Assembly (NCBI RefSeq): GCF_017876595.1
Contig: NZ_JAGIOG010000001.1
Location: 62,001 to 126,000, forward strand
Direction of reading: 5' to 3'
DNA length: 64,000 nt
Origin: Aeromicrobium fastidiosum
GTDB taxonomy: Bacteria; Actinomycetota; Actinomycetes; Propionibacteriales; Nocardioidaceae
The notes beneath the pieces were generated by a model. The model had not been told where the DNA came from. It worked only from the letters and a program-made list of their open reading frames with translations, and made no database searches. Of the stretch, positions 1-9,092 are shown one piece after another (the first letter of the stretch is position 1; each line of letters begins with the position of its first letter). A program made the position numbers and the translations under genes.

Positions 1-270
1 GACGGGCTCGGGCTCGGGCTCGATGGGCTCCGGCTCGACCGACGTAGGCTCGGGCTCCGGGTCGACCGGTGCAGCCTCGTCGACCGGCTCCGGTGTCGCA
101 TCACTTTGGGGCGGTGTCACGGAGTCGGGGTCGGACGGGGACGGCTCGGAGAGGTCGAGCTCGTCGCTCTCGACGACCAGTCCGGTCTCGGGGTCGACGC
201 GCGACTCGCCAGCGGGAACGTCTCCGCCAGGCATCTCGTCTTCGCGGCGGCCGGGTGTCTCGTCGGTCAT
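1..270 (-). CDS. Acidic Pro/Glu-rich protein, N-terminal part (runs off the left edge)
   Basis: An open frame starts at ATG 270 and is still open at base 1, so only the first 90 codons are visible. A good ribosome binding site (GGGGAGG) lies about 5 bases before the ATG. The visible part is hydrophilic and very acidic, with no signal peptide; from about residue 60 it turns into Pro-Glu dipeptide repeats (EPEP, VEPEPIEPEPEP). Such a segment is usually a flexible linker or tail ahead of a folded domain that would lie outside the window. I do not recognise the protein. Confidence 0.6.
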   Translation of the reverse strand, partial: MTDETPGRREDEMPGGDVPAGESRVDPETGLVVESDELDLSEPSPSDPDSVTPPQSDATPEPVDEAAPVDPEPEPTSVEPEPIEPEPEPV

Positions 271-361
271 GTGTGCCTCCCCTGGACGACCGCCCGCGGC
301 GAACCGCCGTCATCGCAGCGGTGGCACAGGCGAAGAGAGGCTGTCCCGTCCCCCGTCGCGA

Positions 362-697
362 TCATGGAGCGAGCCTAGTTCGCAGCACGACCGGCAGCAC
401 GATGGCCCCCAGCGACCCCGCCGTGAACGTCAGGCTGATCCAGTCGGAGGCGACCAGGTAGCTGCCGCTCGGCGACCACTGGAGCGCGAGCAGCGTGGCC
501 GCCCACCCGAGAGCGATCCACGCCCCACCGATGCGGATCACGTCGTTGGCGGCGACCGTGACGAGCCCGGTCACGGCGATCGCGGCGGCCAGCCCCCACG
601 GCCACGCGACTCCCCCCGCTGTCCAGACCTGTCGGTGCACGAGGGCACCCAGGACGCAGACATAGGCCCCGACGACGACCAGGGCAGCACGCAGCAC
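362..697 (-). CDS. Small integral membrane protein downstream of mshB
   Basis: A 111-residue protein that starts with GTG at 697, six bases after the mshB stop, so it is probably co-transcribed with it. It has three to four hydrophobic segments (about residues 4-20, 29-48, 57-75 and 85-105) and almost no soluble part. A small membrane protein after mshB also occurs in mycobacteria (the Rv1170-Rv1171 order), so this may be the equivalent; that link rests on position and topology only. Function unknown. Confidence 0.7.
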   Translation of the reverse strand: MLRAALVVVGAYVCVLGALVHRQVWTAGGVAWPWGLAAAIAVTGLVTVAANDVIRIGGAWIALGWAATLLALQWSPSGSYLVASDWISLTFTAGSLGAIVLPVVLRTRLAP

Positions 698-703
698 GTC
701 GAC

Positions 704-1612
704 CTACAGCCCTGCGAACAGGTCTTCCTCGAGCCCGCTGGCACCCACCGGGCCACGGACCCCCTTGACGAGGCGGTAGAACTCGCTGCCCCAGACCACG
801 GCCGCCATGTCCATGCCCCCGGCGAAGAACGTGCCGTCCTCGGTGATCTGGCTGCGGTGCGCCTTCATCGCGGCGAGCTTGGCCTGGACGTGCTCAGGTG
901 CCTCGACGACCGCGTCGAGGTACTCGTCCTCGACGACGAACGGCGGCAGGTTGTCGGGGTCCATGCCCTCGAACGTCGTGGTGTCGCCCGTGGCGCGGAT
1001 GGCCCTCAGACCGTCGCGGAAGCGCGACGCCGACATCGCGGACCAGTAGATCTTGGCGACGTCCCAGGCAGCCCCGAGGTCGGGGCGGAACGACCGGGCG
1101 GCCGCGAGGGCCGCGGCGTAGTGCGCGACCCGGTGGGCCTGCACGTGGTCGGGGTGTCCGTAGCCGCCGAAGTCGTCGTACGTCACGAGCACCTGCGGGC
1201 GCACTTCGCGGATGACCGCGACCAGCTCGGTCGTGGCCTCCAGCAGATCGGCGTGCCAGAAGGCGTTGTCGTGGATCACGTCGGCGGCCGTCGCGTGGCC
1301 GTTGTCGTCCCACTTCATGCCGGAGTCGCGGAACCGACCGGCACCTCCGAGCAGGCGGTGGTCGGTCACGCCGAGCTCGGCCATCGCCTCGGCCAGCTCG
1401 CCCTCGCGGTGCTGGCCGAGCCGGTCGTCGCGGTCGGCAGCGAGATGCTCGAGCTCTGGCACCAGGATCTCGCCCATCTCGCCCAGGGTGCACGTCACGA
1501 GCGTCACCGACGCACCCTCGGCGACGTACTTGGCCATCGTCACCCCGTTACCGAGCGACTCGTCGTCCGGGTGGGCGTGGACGAGGAGGAGACGACGAGC
1601 AGGTGAGGTCAT
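704..1612 (-). CDS. mshB: N-acetyl-glucosaminyl-inositol deacetylase (mycothiol biosynthesis)
   Basis: MshB is the zinc hydrolase that removes the acetyl group from GlcNAc-Ins, the second step of mycothiol synthesis in the cytoplasm. The 302-residue protein has the family signature HAHPDDE near the N-terminus (His14, Asp17 as metal ligand and base) and GYGHPDH near residue 150 with the third zinc ligand. Length is normal for the family. The ATG at 1612 follows a TAGCCT -10-like hexamer by 7 bases with no ribosome binding site, which suggests a leaderless mRNA. A small membrane protein gene follows directly. Confidence 0.93.
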   Translation of the reverse strand: MTSPARRLLLVHAHPDDESLGNGVTMAKYVAEGASVTLVTCTLGEMGEILVPELEHLAADRDDRLGQHREGELAEAMAELGVTDHRLLGGAGRFRDSGMKWDDNGHATAADVIHDNAFWHADLLEATTELVAVIREVRPQVLVTYDDFGGYGHPDHVQAHRVAHYAAALAAARSFRPDLGAAWDVAKIYWSAMSASRFRDGLRAIRATGDTTTFEGMDPDNLPPFVVEDEYLDAVVEAPEHVQAKLAAMKAHRSQITEDGTFFAGGMDMAAVVWGSEFYRLVKGVRGPVGASGLEEDLFAGL

Positions 1613-1619
1613 GGGGGCA

Positions 1620-1625
1620 AGGCTA
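1620..1625 (-). promoter_or_regulatory. Leaderless -10 hexamer of mshB
   Basis: TAGCCT, 7 bases before the mshB ATG; no Shine-Dalgarno sequence fits between. The rest of 1613-1758, between the divergent mshB and the S9 peptidase, shows nothing else I can name. Confidence 0.45.
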
Positions 1626-1758
1626 CTGACCGCTCAGTTCGCCGTGCGCTTCGAGCGGGTGAGACCGTGGCCTCGCCGGGGCAGTCGACGTCTCCGGGGA
1701 GGAGGGCGGCCGCGGACGAGTCCGCAGGTCGCGCCGGCGCGCGTGATTGACTCGTGCC

Positions 1759-3834
1759 ATGACCGTCTCGTACCCCCGGCTGGCCGCCCGCACGCTGCGC
1801 TTCACGCTCGGCATCCCCCGCAACGTCACGGTGTCGCCGGACGGTGCGACCGTGCGCTTCATCCGCACGCACGACGGCGTGACGCGCACCGGACAGCTGT
1901 GGGAGCACGACGTCGCCACCGGCCGCGAGACCGTCCTGGTCGATCCGGCCGAGCTGCTGGGCGACGCCGGTGAGCAGCTGTCCGCCGAGGAGCGCTCACG
2001 ACGCGAGCGGAGCCGCGAGTCGGCTGCCGGGCTCGTCGGCTACGACGTCGACGCGACGGGGCGCTGGGCGTGCTTCGCGCTGTCGGGCGCGCTCTGGGCC
2101 GTCCACCTCGGGGCAGGTGCCGTCTCGGCACTGCCCAGCGTCGGCGCGGTGATCGACCCGCGCCTCGACCCGACCGGCCGTCACGTCGCCTACGCCTCGG
2201 GCGGTTCGCTGCGGGTCGTCGGCGTCGACGGATCCGGCGAGCGCGCCCTGGTGTCTCCGCAGACCGACACCGAGGTGTGGGGACAGGCCGAGTTCATCGC
2301 CGCCGAGGAGATGGATCGTCACCGCGGCTTCTGGTGGTCGCCCGACGGCACGTCGCTGCTGGTCGAGCGCTTCGACGACGCACCCGTGCAGACGTGGCAC
2401 GTCGCCGATCCCGAGCACCCCGAGCGGCAGCCCGTGTCGCAGCGCTACCCTGCCGCCGGGACGCCCAATGCCGAGGTGACGCTGTGGCACGTCGGCCTCG
2501 ACGGCTCCCGCACCGAGATCGTCTGGGACCGGGACGGATTCGAGTACCTCGGACGCGTCACGTGGACGCGCCACGGTGCGCCGCTGCTGCAGGTGCTGAG
2601 CCGCGACCAGAAGCGGTCGCAGGTGCTCTCGGTCGACGTGACGACGGGTGCGACGTCGGTGCTGCGCACGCTCGCGTCCGACACCTGGGTCGAGCTGACG
2701 TCCGCACCCCGGTGGACGCCCGCCGGCCGGCTCGTCACGGTCGAGGCCGGCGATGCGTGGCAGGTCGTCGTCGACGAGGCTCCGGTGACGCCGCCCACCT
2801 GGCAGGTGCGGTCGATCGTCGAGACGTTCGACGACTGCGTCATCGCGACCGCGTCCGACGACCCCACGCAGGTGCAGGTCGTGCGACTCGGCTTCGACGG
2901 CTCGGTGACACCGCTCACCGAGGGTGCAGCCGTGCACGGGGCGGTCGTGGGCGGGCCGACCACGGTCATCTCCCGGTCGGGCCTCGACGTCGTGGGCACG
3001 ACCGTCACGGTGCACCGCGACGGTGCCGACCCCACCTCGGTCGGCGTCGTGTCCGAGCCGGCCCCGCTCGAGCCCCGCGTGACGATGCTCGAGGCCGGCG
3101 AGATCGGCATCCGCACGGCGGTGCTCTTCCCGCGCGACCACCAACCAGGTTCCGTGCGGCTCCCCGTGCTGATGGATCCCTACGGCGGCCCGCACGCTCA
3201 GCGCGTGCTGTCGTCGGCGCGCGCGTTCCTCGAGGCCCAGTGGCTCGCCGACCAGGGCTTCTGCGTCGTCGTCGCCGACGGCCGGGGCACGCCCGGTCGC
3301 GGCCCGGCCTGGGAGCGCCTGGTGCACGAGGACTTCGCCGGCGTGACGCTCGACGACCAGGTCACGGCGCTGGCGGCGGTGGCCGAGGCCTATCCCGACG
3401 ACGTCGACATCTCACGGGTCGGCATCACGGGCTGGTCGTACGGCGGCTACCTCTCGGCGCTGGCCGTGCTCAAGCGTCCGGACGTCTTCCACGTCGCCGT
3501 GGCCGGTGCCCCCGTGACGGAGTGGCGGCTCTACGACACCTGCTACACCGAGCGCTACCTCGGCGATCCGGCGCAGCAGCCGGAGGTCTACGACCGCAAC
3601 TCGCTGATCCCCATGGCACCCCTGCTGGAGCGGCCCCTGATGCTGATCCACGGTCTCGCCGACGACAACGTCGTCGCGGCCCACACGCTGCGGCTGTCGT
3701 CCGCCCTGCTCGCCGCAGGCCGCCCCCACACGGTGCTGCCGCTGTCGGGCGTCACGCACATGACCCCGCAGGAGGTCGTCGCCGAGAACCTCAAGCTGCT
3801 GCAGGTGCAGTTCCTGAAGGAGCACCTGGCCTGA
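1759..3834 (+). CDS. S9 family prolyl oligopeptidase / dipeptidyl-peptidase IV-like
   Basis: A 691-residue cytoplasmic serine peptidase with two parts: an N-terminal beta-propeller (DPP-IV type, about residues 40-420) and a C-terminal alpha/beta-hydrolase domain. The nucleophile is in GWSYGGY (Ser560); Asp635 or 636 (LADDN) and His667 (GVTHM) complete the triad. A DPP-IV-like EAEFIAAEEMDR-type glutamate motif is present near residue 180, which in the family anchors the free amino terminus of substrate peptides, so dipeptidyl-peptidase activity is likely. The ATG at 1759 is chosen over an in-frame TTG at 1747. It is convergent with the next gene and separated from it by a long hairpin. Confidence 0.88.
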   Translation: MTVSYPRLAARTLRFTLGIPRNVTVSPDGATVRFIRTHDGVTRTGQLWEHDVATGRETVLVDPAELLGDAGEQLSAEERSRRERSRESAAGLVGYDVDATGRWACFALSGALWAVHLGAGAVSALPSVGAVIDPRLDPTGRHVAYASGGSLRVVGVDGSGERALVSPQTDTEVWGQAEFIAAEEMDRHRGFWWSPDGTSLLVERFDDAPVQTWHVADPEHPERQPVSQRYPAAGTPNAEVTLWHVGLDGSRTEIVWDRDGFEYLGRVTWTRHGAPLLQVLSRDQKRSQVLSVDVTTGATSVLRTLASDTWVELTSAPRWTPAGRLVTVEAGDAWQVVVDEAPVTPPTWQVRSIVETFDDCVIATASDDPTQVQVVRLGFDGSVTPLTEGAAVHGAVVGGPTTVISRSGLDVVGTTVTVHRDGADPTSVGVVSEPAPLEPRVTMLEAGEIGIRTAVLFPRDHQPGSVRLPVLMDPYGGPHAQRVLSSARAFLEAQWLADQGFCVVVADGRGTPGRGPAWERLVHEDFAGVTLDDQVTALAAVAEAYPDDVDISRVGITGWSYGGYLSALAVLKRPDVFHVAVAGAPVTEWRLYDTCYTERYLGDPAQQPEVYDRNSLIPMAPLLERPLMLIHGLADDNVVAAHTLRLSSALLAAGRPHTVLPLSGVTHMTPQEVVAENLKLLQVQFLKEHLA

Positions 3835-3850
3835 CGGCTCCACGCCGTCC

Positions 3851-3911
3851 GCGATCCGTGACGTCCACGGCGTCATCGACCGCCCCTGACGCCGTGGACG
3901 TCACAGATCGC
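3851..3911. terminator. Long inverted repeat between convergent genes
   Basis: Arms 3851-3875 and 3887-3911 match at 24 of 25 positions around an 11-base loop; the arm includes GTGACGTCCACGGCGTCA. The right arm overlaps the last codons and stop of the minus-strand gene. There is no T-tract. It probably ends transcription in both directions. A second member of the same sequence family lies at 46391-46447. Confidence 0.7.
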
Positions 3912-4179
3912 GGGAGTTCTTGAGACGTTTGGGTCCGTCGGGCAGGGGTGGGGGCTCGGACGCCGGGCGGTCGTCGCCCAGCGTCCAGCCCCCGTAGACG
4001 TCGACCATCTCCACCACACGGTCGTCGAACGGCTCGACCAGCAGCACCCACGCCCGGTCGTCCCAGTCCTCCTCGCCCGCGAAGGCCTCACGGGTCAGCG
4101 TCGTCACGTATCCCTCGGCCTCCAGGGCACCGATGAGCTCGTCGGCGTCGTCTCGCTCGTCGAAGTGGATCGTGGTCAC
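3901..4179 (-). CDS. Hypothetical acidic protein, 92 residues
   Basis: The protein has an alpha/beta pattern in its first 70 residues (TTIHFDERDDADEL, then VTTLTREAF and WVLLVEPFDD) that looks like a small ferredoxin-like fold, and a proline-rich, basic tail. I do not recognise it beyond a small conserved actinobacterial-type protein. The GTG at 4179 is favoured because TACGAT ends 6 bases upstream, the leaderless arrangement seen across this window. It is divergent from the ABC-F gene and shares its promoter region. Confidence 0.65.
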   Translation of the reverse strand: MTTIHFDERDDADELIGALEAEGYVTTLTREAFAGEEDWDDRAWVLLVEPFDDRVVEMVDVYGGWTLGDDRPASEPPPLPDGPKRLKNSRDL

Positions 4180-4185
4180 GGTCAG

Positions 4186-4194
4186 ATCGTATGA
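4186..4194. promoter_or_regulatory. Overlapping divergent -10 elements
   Basis: On the minus strand TACGAT (4191-4186) lies 6 bases before the GTG of the 92-residue gene. On the plus strand TATGAT (4189-4194), a near-perfect -10, would start the ABC-F transcript near 4201. The two hexamers overlap, so the two promoters should compete. Confidence 0.5.
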
Positions 4195-4260
4195 TGGTCT
4201 CGATCGCATCCCCGAGAACGAGGTCACCAGTCCGTTGAAGCTCTGAGGTCCGCCCCCGCC

Positions 4261-4285
4261 CGCACCCGTCGACGACGACGGTGCG
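4261..4285 (+). promoter_or_regulatory. Hairpin in the ABC-F 5' leader
   Basis: Arms 4261-4271 and 4276-4285 pair over 10 bp with one bulged C and an ACGA loop, about 30 bases before the ABC-F start. It could be an attenuator or terminator; no T-tract follows. ABC-F genes in other bacteria are often controlled by attenuation, which is the only reason to single it out. Confidence 0.35.
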
Positions 4286-4315
4286 AGCGACCAGCTCGAC
4301 CCCATGGAGCATCCG

Positions 4316-5887
4316 ATGCGTGCATCTCTCTCGTTCAACCACGTCACCTTCTCCTGGCCCGACGGCTCGACCGTCGTCGACGGCCTCGACCTAGCCGTCG
4401 GACCCGGCCGACACGGCCTGGTCGGCCCCAACGGGTGCGGCAAGTCGACCCTGCTGAGGCTCGCGGCCGGTGAGCTGGCACCGGGGTCCGGCACGGTCAC
4501 GGCTCCGGCCGACGTCGCACTCCTCCGTCAGGACCCCGGCGTCGACCCCGACCGCACGGTCGCCGACGTGCTCGGTGTCGGCCCGATCCTCGCGGCGTTG
4601 GGACGCATGGCGGACGGCGACGTCCGCGACGACGACTTCGACCTCATCGGCGACGACTGGGACGTCGCCGAGCGCACGGAGGCGGAGCTGTCGCGCCTGG
4701 GGCTGAGCCACTTGGGCCTCGACCGGACGGTCGGCAGCGTCTCGGGCGGCGAGCTCGTCCTGCTGTCGCTGGTCGCGCTGCTGTTGCGTCGCCCGTCGGT
4801 CCTGCTGCTCGACGAACCCTCCAACAACCTCGACCGATCGGCCCGCGGGCGACTCGTCGACGTCGTCGCCGGCTGGCGCGGGACGTTGCTCGTCGTCAGC
4901 CACGACCGCGAGCTGCTCAACACGATGGACGACATCGCCGAGCTGCGTGACGGTCAGGTGACCTGGTACGGCGGCCCGTACGACGACTACGAGGCCGCCG
5001 TCTCGGTCGAGCAGGAGGCCGCACGGCGTGCCGTGCGCAACGCCGAGTCCGACCTTCGCGCGCAGAAGCGCGATCTGGTCGAGTCGCAGACCAAGCTCGC
5101 CCACCGACGCAAGGTGGGTGAGAAGGCGTGGGCCGAGAAGCGGATGCCGAAGATCGCGATGGGCAACTACAAGCGGCGAGCGGAGGTGTCGGCCGGCAAG
5201 CTGACGGGTCTGCACGAGGACCGGCTCGACGCGGCGGGACACCACCTCGACGAGGCGGAGGGCCGGGTGCGGGACGACCGCGAGATCCGGGTCGACCTGC
5301 CCGGCACGGCGGTGCCGCCCGGCCGGGTCGTGCTGGTGGCCGAGGGGCTGCGTGCGACGCACGGACGGGCCGTGCTCGATCTCGACGTGCGCGGGCCCGA
5401 GCGCATCGGGCTCACGGGCCCGAACGGGAGCGGCAAGACGTCGCTGCTGCGCACCGTGGCCGGGCTGGCCGAGCCGGCAGCGGGCGCGGCCTCGGTGGCG
5501 GTGCCGCTCCGCTACCTGCCGCAGCGGATGGACGTGCTCGACGACGCGCTGACGGTCGCCGAGAACATCGCACGGATCGCCCCCGAGGCGACCGAGACCG
5601 AGCGCAGGTCGCGGCTCGCGCGATTCCTGTTCCGGGGCAGGGCCGCCGACCAGCTCGCGTCGACGCTGTCGGGCGGTGAGCGGCTGCGGGCGACACTGGC
5701 GTGCCTGCTGCTGGCCGACCCCGCCCCGCAGCTGCTGCTGCTCGACGAGCCCACCAACCATCTCGACCTGCCGAGCGTCCGCCACCTCGTCGAGGCGCTC
5801 AGGTCGTACCGGGGCGCGCTGGTCGTCGTGAGCCACGACGAGCACTTCCTCGACGACCTCGAGCTCGACCGGCGCGTCGAGGTGTGA
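4316..5887 (+). CDS. ABC-F family ATP-binding protein (ribosome-associated)
   Basis: A 523-residue soluble protein with two ABC ATPase domains and no membrane segments, the ABC-F architecture. Domain 1 has Walker [10 protein letters not shown] (37-45), signature SVSGGE and Walker [12 protein letters not shown]; domain 2 has [16 protein letters not shown] and [12 protein letters not shown] charged helical linker rich in Lys/Arg (about residues 235-310) joins them. ABC-F proteins act on the ribosome, either as translation factors or in resistance to ribosome-targeting antibiotics; which role applies is not decided by the sequence. ATG 4316 has a GGAG 6 bases upstream; an in-frame ATG at 4304 has none. 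Confidence 0.88.
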   Translation: MRASLSFNHVTFSWPDGSTVVDGLDLAVGPGRHGLVGPNGCGKSTLLRLAAGELAPGSGTVTAPADVALLRQDPGVDPDRTVADVLGVGPILAALGRMADGDVRDDDFDLIGDDWDVAERTEAELSRLGLSHLGLDRTVGSVSGGELVLLSLVALLLRRPSVLLLDEPSNNLDRSARGRLVDVVAGWRGTLLVVSHDRELLNTMDDIAELRDGQVTWYGGPYDDYEAAVSVEQEAARRAVRNAESDLRAQKRDLVESQTKLAHRRKVGEKAWAEKRMPKIAMGNYKRRAEVSAGKLTGLHEDRLDAAGHHLDEAEGRVRDDREIRVDLPGTAVPPGRVVLVAEGLRATHGRAVLDLDVRGPERIGLTGPNGSGKTSLLRTVAGLAEPAAGAASVAVPLRYLPQRMDVLDDALTVAENIARIAPEATETERRSRLARFLFRGRAADQLASTLSGGERLRATLACLLLADPAPQLLLLDEPTNHLDLPSVRHLVEALRSYRGALVVVSHDEHFLDDLELDRRVEV

Positions 5888-5891
5888 CGGG

Positions 5892-6839
5892 CTACGGGAC
5901 GAGCGCCAGCTTGCCGCCGGGGTGGCCGCCCATCAGCTCGGCGGCGGCGGCCCGCGCGTCGTCCAGGGCGTAGGTGCGCGCCACCGGCACGACGAGCTCG
6001 CCGCTGCCGGCCAGCTCGACGAGCCTGGCCCGGACGCTGTCGCGGTAGCGCGCACTGTCCGGGTTCGACCCCGCCAGGGCCGTGAACCCGTCACGCTGGG
6101 CGCGGGGCTTCGCGGCGATCGTGACGATGCGGCCCCGATCGGCCACGAGCGCGAGGGACACGTCGACGGCCTCGTCGGCGCCTGCCGCGTCGAGGGCCGC
6201 GTCGAGGCCGCCGGGCACGGCATCACGCACCCGCTCCTCGAGTCCGTCGCCGTGGGCCACGGGCACGCCTCCGAATCGGCCGACGACGTCGAACCGTCCG
6301 GGGCTGGCCGTGCCGACGACCGTGACCCCGAGCAGGCGGGCCTGCTGCAGGACGCTGACCCCGACGGCACCCGACGCCCCGTGCAACAGGATCGTGTCGC
6401 CCGCCACGACGTGCGCGGCGCGCAGCATGTCGAGCGCCGTCGTGCCGGCGAGCAGCAGGTTCGCGGCCTCGGCGAACCCCAGACGCGCCGGCTTCGCGAA
6501 CACGTCGGAGGCCCGCACCGTCACGGCCGTGGCGTAGCCGCCAGCGATGCGGAACGCGAGCACCTCGTCGCCGACCTCGACCGGACCCGTGGCGATCCGG
6601 GTGCCCGGCCCGACCGCCGATACGACCCCGGCGACCTCGTAGCCGATCGCGACGGGCAGCCGGGACGCGTCGGTGCCGGCCGCGACGTGCTTGACGTCGG
6701 CGGGATTCATGCCCGCCGCCCGCACCTCGATCGTCACCTCGCCCGGGCCCGGTGCGGGAACCTCGTGGTCGTCGAGCCGCCAGACGTCCGGCCCGCCCAG
6801 CTCGTGTGCCGCCCATCGTCGTGCGTGCAGTGCCGTCAT
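5892..6839 (-). CDS. NADPH:quinone oxidoreductase-like (MDR superfamily, zinc-independent)
   Basis: A 315-residue medium-chain dehydrogenase/reductase. The N-terminal GroES-like domain has AAGMNPADVKH, and the Rossmann domain has the nucleotide motif HGASGAVG near residue 140. The catalytic and structural zinc Cys/His clusters of alcohol dehydrogenases are missing, which fits the quinone-oxidoreductase branch. Start ATG 6839 fits the family N-terminus (MTALHARRWAAHELGGPD); further upstream codons look spurious. It converges on the ABC-F gene with only 4 bases between stops. The substrate cannot be read from the sequence. Confidence 0.85.
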   Translation of the reverse strand: MTALHARRWAAHELGGPDVWRLDDHEVPAPGPGEVTIEVRAAGMNPADVKHVAAGTDASRLPVAIGYEVAGVVSAVGPGTRIATGPVEVGDEVLAFRIAGGYATAVTVRASDVFAKPARLGFAEAANLLLAGTTALDMLRAAHVVAGDTILLHGASGAVGVSVLQQARLLGVTVVGTASPGRFDVVGRFGGVPVAHGDGLEERVRDAVPGGLDAALDAAGADEAVDVSLALVADRGRIVTIAAKPRAQRDGFTALAGSNPDSARYRDSVRARLVELAGSGELVVPVARTYALDDARAAAAELMGGHPGGKLALVP

Positions 6840-6898
6840 GACCCCAGTCAACCGCGCGTGGCAAGCGGGAGTCACCCCCTGGCGCGCACACTGGGGAG

Positions 6899-8140
6899 GT
6901 GACCACCACCAACTGGGCAGGCAACCTCACCTACGGCGCGACGACTCTCCACACGCCGACGAGCGTCGAGCAGCTGCAGCAGATCGTCCGCGACGCGAAC
7001 CGGCTGCGCGCCGTAGGCTCCCGCCACTCGTTCAACCGCATCGCCGACACCGACGCCGCGCAGGTCTCGGTCGCGGGGCTGCCCTCCACGGTCGACGTCG
7101 ACGAGCTGTCGCGGACCGTCACGGTCTCCGCCGGGCTGCGCTACGGCGAGCTGGTCGACCGGCTCGACGCCGCGGGCTGGGCCGTCCCCAACCTGGCCTC
7201 GCTCCCCCACATCTCCGTCGCCGGTGCGATCGCGACCGGCACCCACGGATCGGGCGACGGCAACGTGAGCCTCGCCGGCGCGGTCGCGGGCGTCCGTCTC
7301 GTCGGCGCCGACGGCGAGCTGCACGACATCCGCCGCGGCGACCCCGACTTCGAGGGTGCCGTGGTGTCGCTGGGACGGCTCGGCATCGTGACCCAGGTGA
7401 CGATCGACGCCGTGCCGACGTTCGAGGTGCGCCAGGACCTGTTTGAGCACCTGCCGTGGTCGGACGTCGAGACGAGCTTCGACGCGATCACGTCGAGCGC
7501 CTACAGCGTCAGCATGTTCACCGACTGGAGCGACCGCGGCCCGCACCAGGTCTGGACCAAGTCACGCGTCGACGACGGACCCGTCACCGAGCTGCTCGGC
7601 GCGCGGCTGGCGACCCGGGAGCTGCACCCGCTCCCGGGCGTCGACCCGGGGGCGACGACGCGCCAGCTGGGAGTGCCCGGTCCGTGGTGGGACCGGCTGC
7701 CGCACTTCCGGCTCGAGTACACGCCGAGCGACGGCGACGAGCTGCAGACCGAGTACCTCGTGCCGCGGTCGTCGGCGCTCGACGCCATCCGCGCGGTGCG
7801 CGGGCTGCACGACCGCCTCGAGCCGATCCTGCTGGTCGCGGAGATCCGCACGATCGCGGCCGACGGCCTGTGGCTCAGCCCCAGCCACGACGTCGACTGC
7901 GTCGCGCTGCACTTCACGTGGCGCATGGACGTGCCCCGGGTCGAGCAGTTCCTGCCCGTGCTCGACGACGCCCTCGCACCGTTCGCGGCCCGCCCCCACT
8001 GGGGCAAGGTGTTCGAGACGACGCCCGAGCGGCTGCTGGCGGCCTATCCCCGACTGCCCGAGTTCGCGGCCCTCGTCGGACGGCGCGACCCGGACGGGGT
8101 GTTCGCCAACGAGCTGACCGACCGCTGGCTCACGCGCTGA
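6899..8140 (+). CDS. aldO: Alditol oxidase (FAD-dependent, AldO/xylitol oxidase type)
   Basis: A 413-residue FAD oxidase that matches Streptomyces AldO along its length as I remember it: N-terminal TNWAGNLTYG, then GSRHSFNRIAD, whose His43 corresponds to the histidine that carries covalent FAD, then ASLPHISVAGAIATGTHGSG of the PCMH FAD-binding domain. In the ALO-type C-terminal domain EIRTIA and HWGKVF hold the Glu, Arg and Lys of the active site. The family oxidises the terminal hydroxyl of alditols such as xylitol and sorbitol with O2, releasing H2O2. GTG 6899 fits the family start. The 3' end overlaps the convergent transporter by 11 bases. Confidence 0.87.
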   Translation: MTTTNWAGNLTYGATTLHTPTSVEQLQQIVRDANRLRAVGSRHSFNRIADTDAAQVSVAGLPSTVDVDELSRTVTVSAGLRYGELVDRLDAAGWAVPNLASLPHISVAGAIATGTHGSGDGNVSLAGAVAGVRLVGADGELHDIRRGDPDFEGAVVSLGRLGIVTQVTIDAVPTFEVRQDLFEHLPWSDVETSFDAITSSAYSVSMFTDWSDRGPHQVWTKSRVDDGPVTELLGARLATRELHPLPGVDPGATTRQLGVPGPWWDRLPHFRLEYTPSDGDELQTEYLVPRSSALDAIRAVRGLHDRLEPILLVAEIRTIAADGLWLSPSHDVDCVALHFTWRMDVPRVEQFLPVLDDALAPFAARPHWGKVFETTPERLLAAYPRLPEFAALVGRRDPDGVFANELTDRWLTR

Positions 8141-8993
8141 CCCGACTGACACGGCGCGACAGGATCGAGCCCCACACCGCGGCGAAGACGAACATGAACA
8201 CGGAGTACACCGCGGCCGGCACGGAGATCTCCGTGACGTCGAGGACCTCGACCGCGACGTAGATCGCCAAGGTGCCGTTGTGCACGCCGATCTCCATCGA
8301 CGAGGCGATCGCCTGCCCCTCCGTGACCCCGAGCGCCTTGGGCACGACGTACCCGACCACGAGGCTGATGGCGCAGAACAGGGCGGTCGCCACCCCGACG
8401 TCGCCGAGGTACTCGCCGATCTTGTCGCGTTGGTCGACGATGATGCCGAGGACGAGCACCGCCAGGATGACGGCCGACCCGACGCGCACGGGCTTGTCTG
8501 CCCGCTCCGCCACACCCGGTCTGCGCGCCCGCACGAGCATGCCGAGCACGACGGGCACCAGCACCACGGCGAACACCTCGACGACCTTGCCGAGCTGCAG
8601 GTCGACGGAGTCCTGCCGGTCGAAGTGGGCGATCGTGAGGTTCGTGATGAGCGGCAGCGTCACGATCGCGACGACCGAGTTGATCGCGGTCAGCGTGACG
8701 TTGAGGGCGACGTCGCCGTGGAAGAGGTGACTGAACAGGTTGGCGCTGGTGCCTCCCGGCGAGGCTGCGAGCAGCATCAGGCCGATGCCCAGCAGGGGCG
8801 GCAGGTCGAGTGCCACGACGATCCCGAACGCGACGGCCGGCAGCAGGAGCAGCTGGCACGCCAGGGCGATGACGACGGCGCGCGGCTGCTCGCGCACGCG
8901 GCGGAAGTCGTCGAGGGTCAGCGACAGGCCCAGCCCGAACATGATGATGCCGAGGGCCAACGGCAGTCCGACAGTCGTGAGTGCGGAGTCCAT
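8130..8993 (-). CDS. Bile acid:sodium symporter (BASS) family transporter
   Basis: A 287-residue polytopic membrane protein with about nine to ten hydrophobic segments. The family motifs are visible: FGLGLSLTLDDF near residue 20, ASPGGTSANLFSHLF near 78 and EIGVHNGTLAIYV near 225 (the sodium-site crossover region). BASS proteins take up organic anions with Na+; the substrate here is unknown. ATG 8993 is chosen because TAGGGT ends 6 bases upstream; a GTG three bases earlier is possible. Convergent overlap with the alditol oxidase gene. Confidence 0.85.
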   Translation of the reverse strand: MDSALTTVGLPLALGIIMFGLGLSLTLDDFRRVREQPRAVVIALACQLLLLPAVAFGIVVALDLPPLLGIGLMLLAASPGGTSANLFSHLFHGDVALNVTLTAINSVVAIVTLPLITNLTIAHFDRQDSVDLQLGKVVEVFAVVLVPVVLGMLVRARRPGVAERADKPVRVGSAVILAVLVLGIIVDQRDKIGEYLGDVGVATALFCAISLVVGYVVPKALGVTEGQAIASSMEIGVHNGTLAIYVAVEVLDVTEISVPAAVYSVFMFVFAAVWGSILSRRVSRVSA

Positions 8994-8999
8994 CACGAC

Positions 9000-9005
9000 A
9001 CCCTA
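9000..9005 (-). promoter_or_regulatory. Leaderless -10 hexamer of the BASS transporter
   Basis: TAGGGT, 6 bases before ATG 8993; no ribosome binding site. Confidence 0.5.
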
Positions 9006-9092
9006 GGGGTGACCCGCGTCACACGTCGACCTGTGACGTGCTCGGCGTCCCCTCGTCGGGCCGGATCGGCCCGGACCGCCCATACTCAAGAA

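Noticed and set aside
23..1606. Long plus-strand open frame antisense to mshB
   Set aside because: It has no domain or ribosome binding site and covers mshB, whose motifs are unambiguous.
4194..4238. Small upstream ORF (14 codons, MVSIASPRTRSPVR) ahead of the ABC-F gene
   Set aside because: Its ATG overlaps the TATGAT -10, so it would lie upstream of the transcription start and is not a convincing leader peptide.
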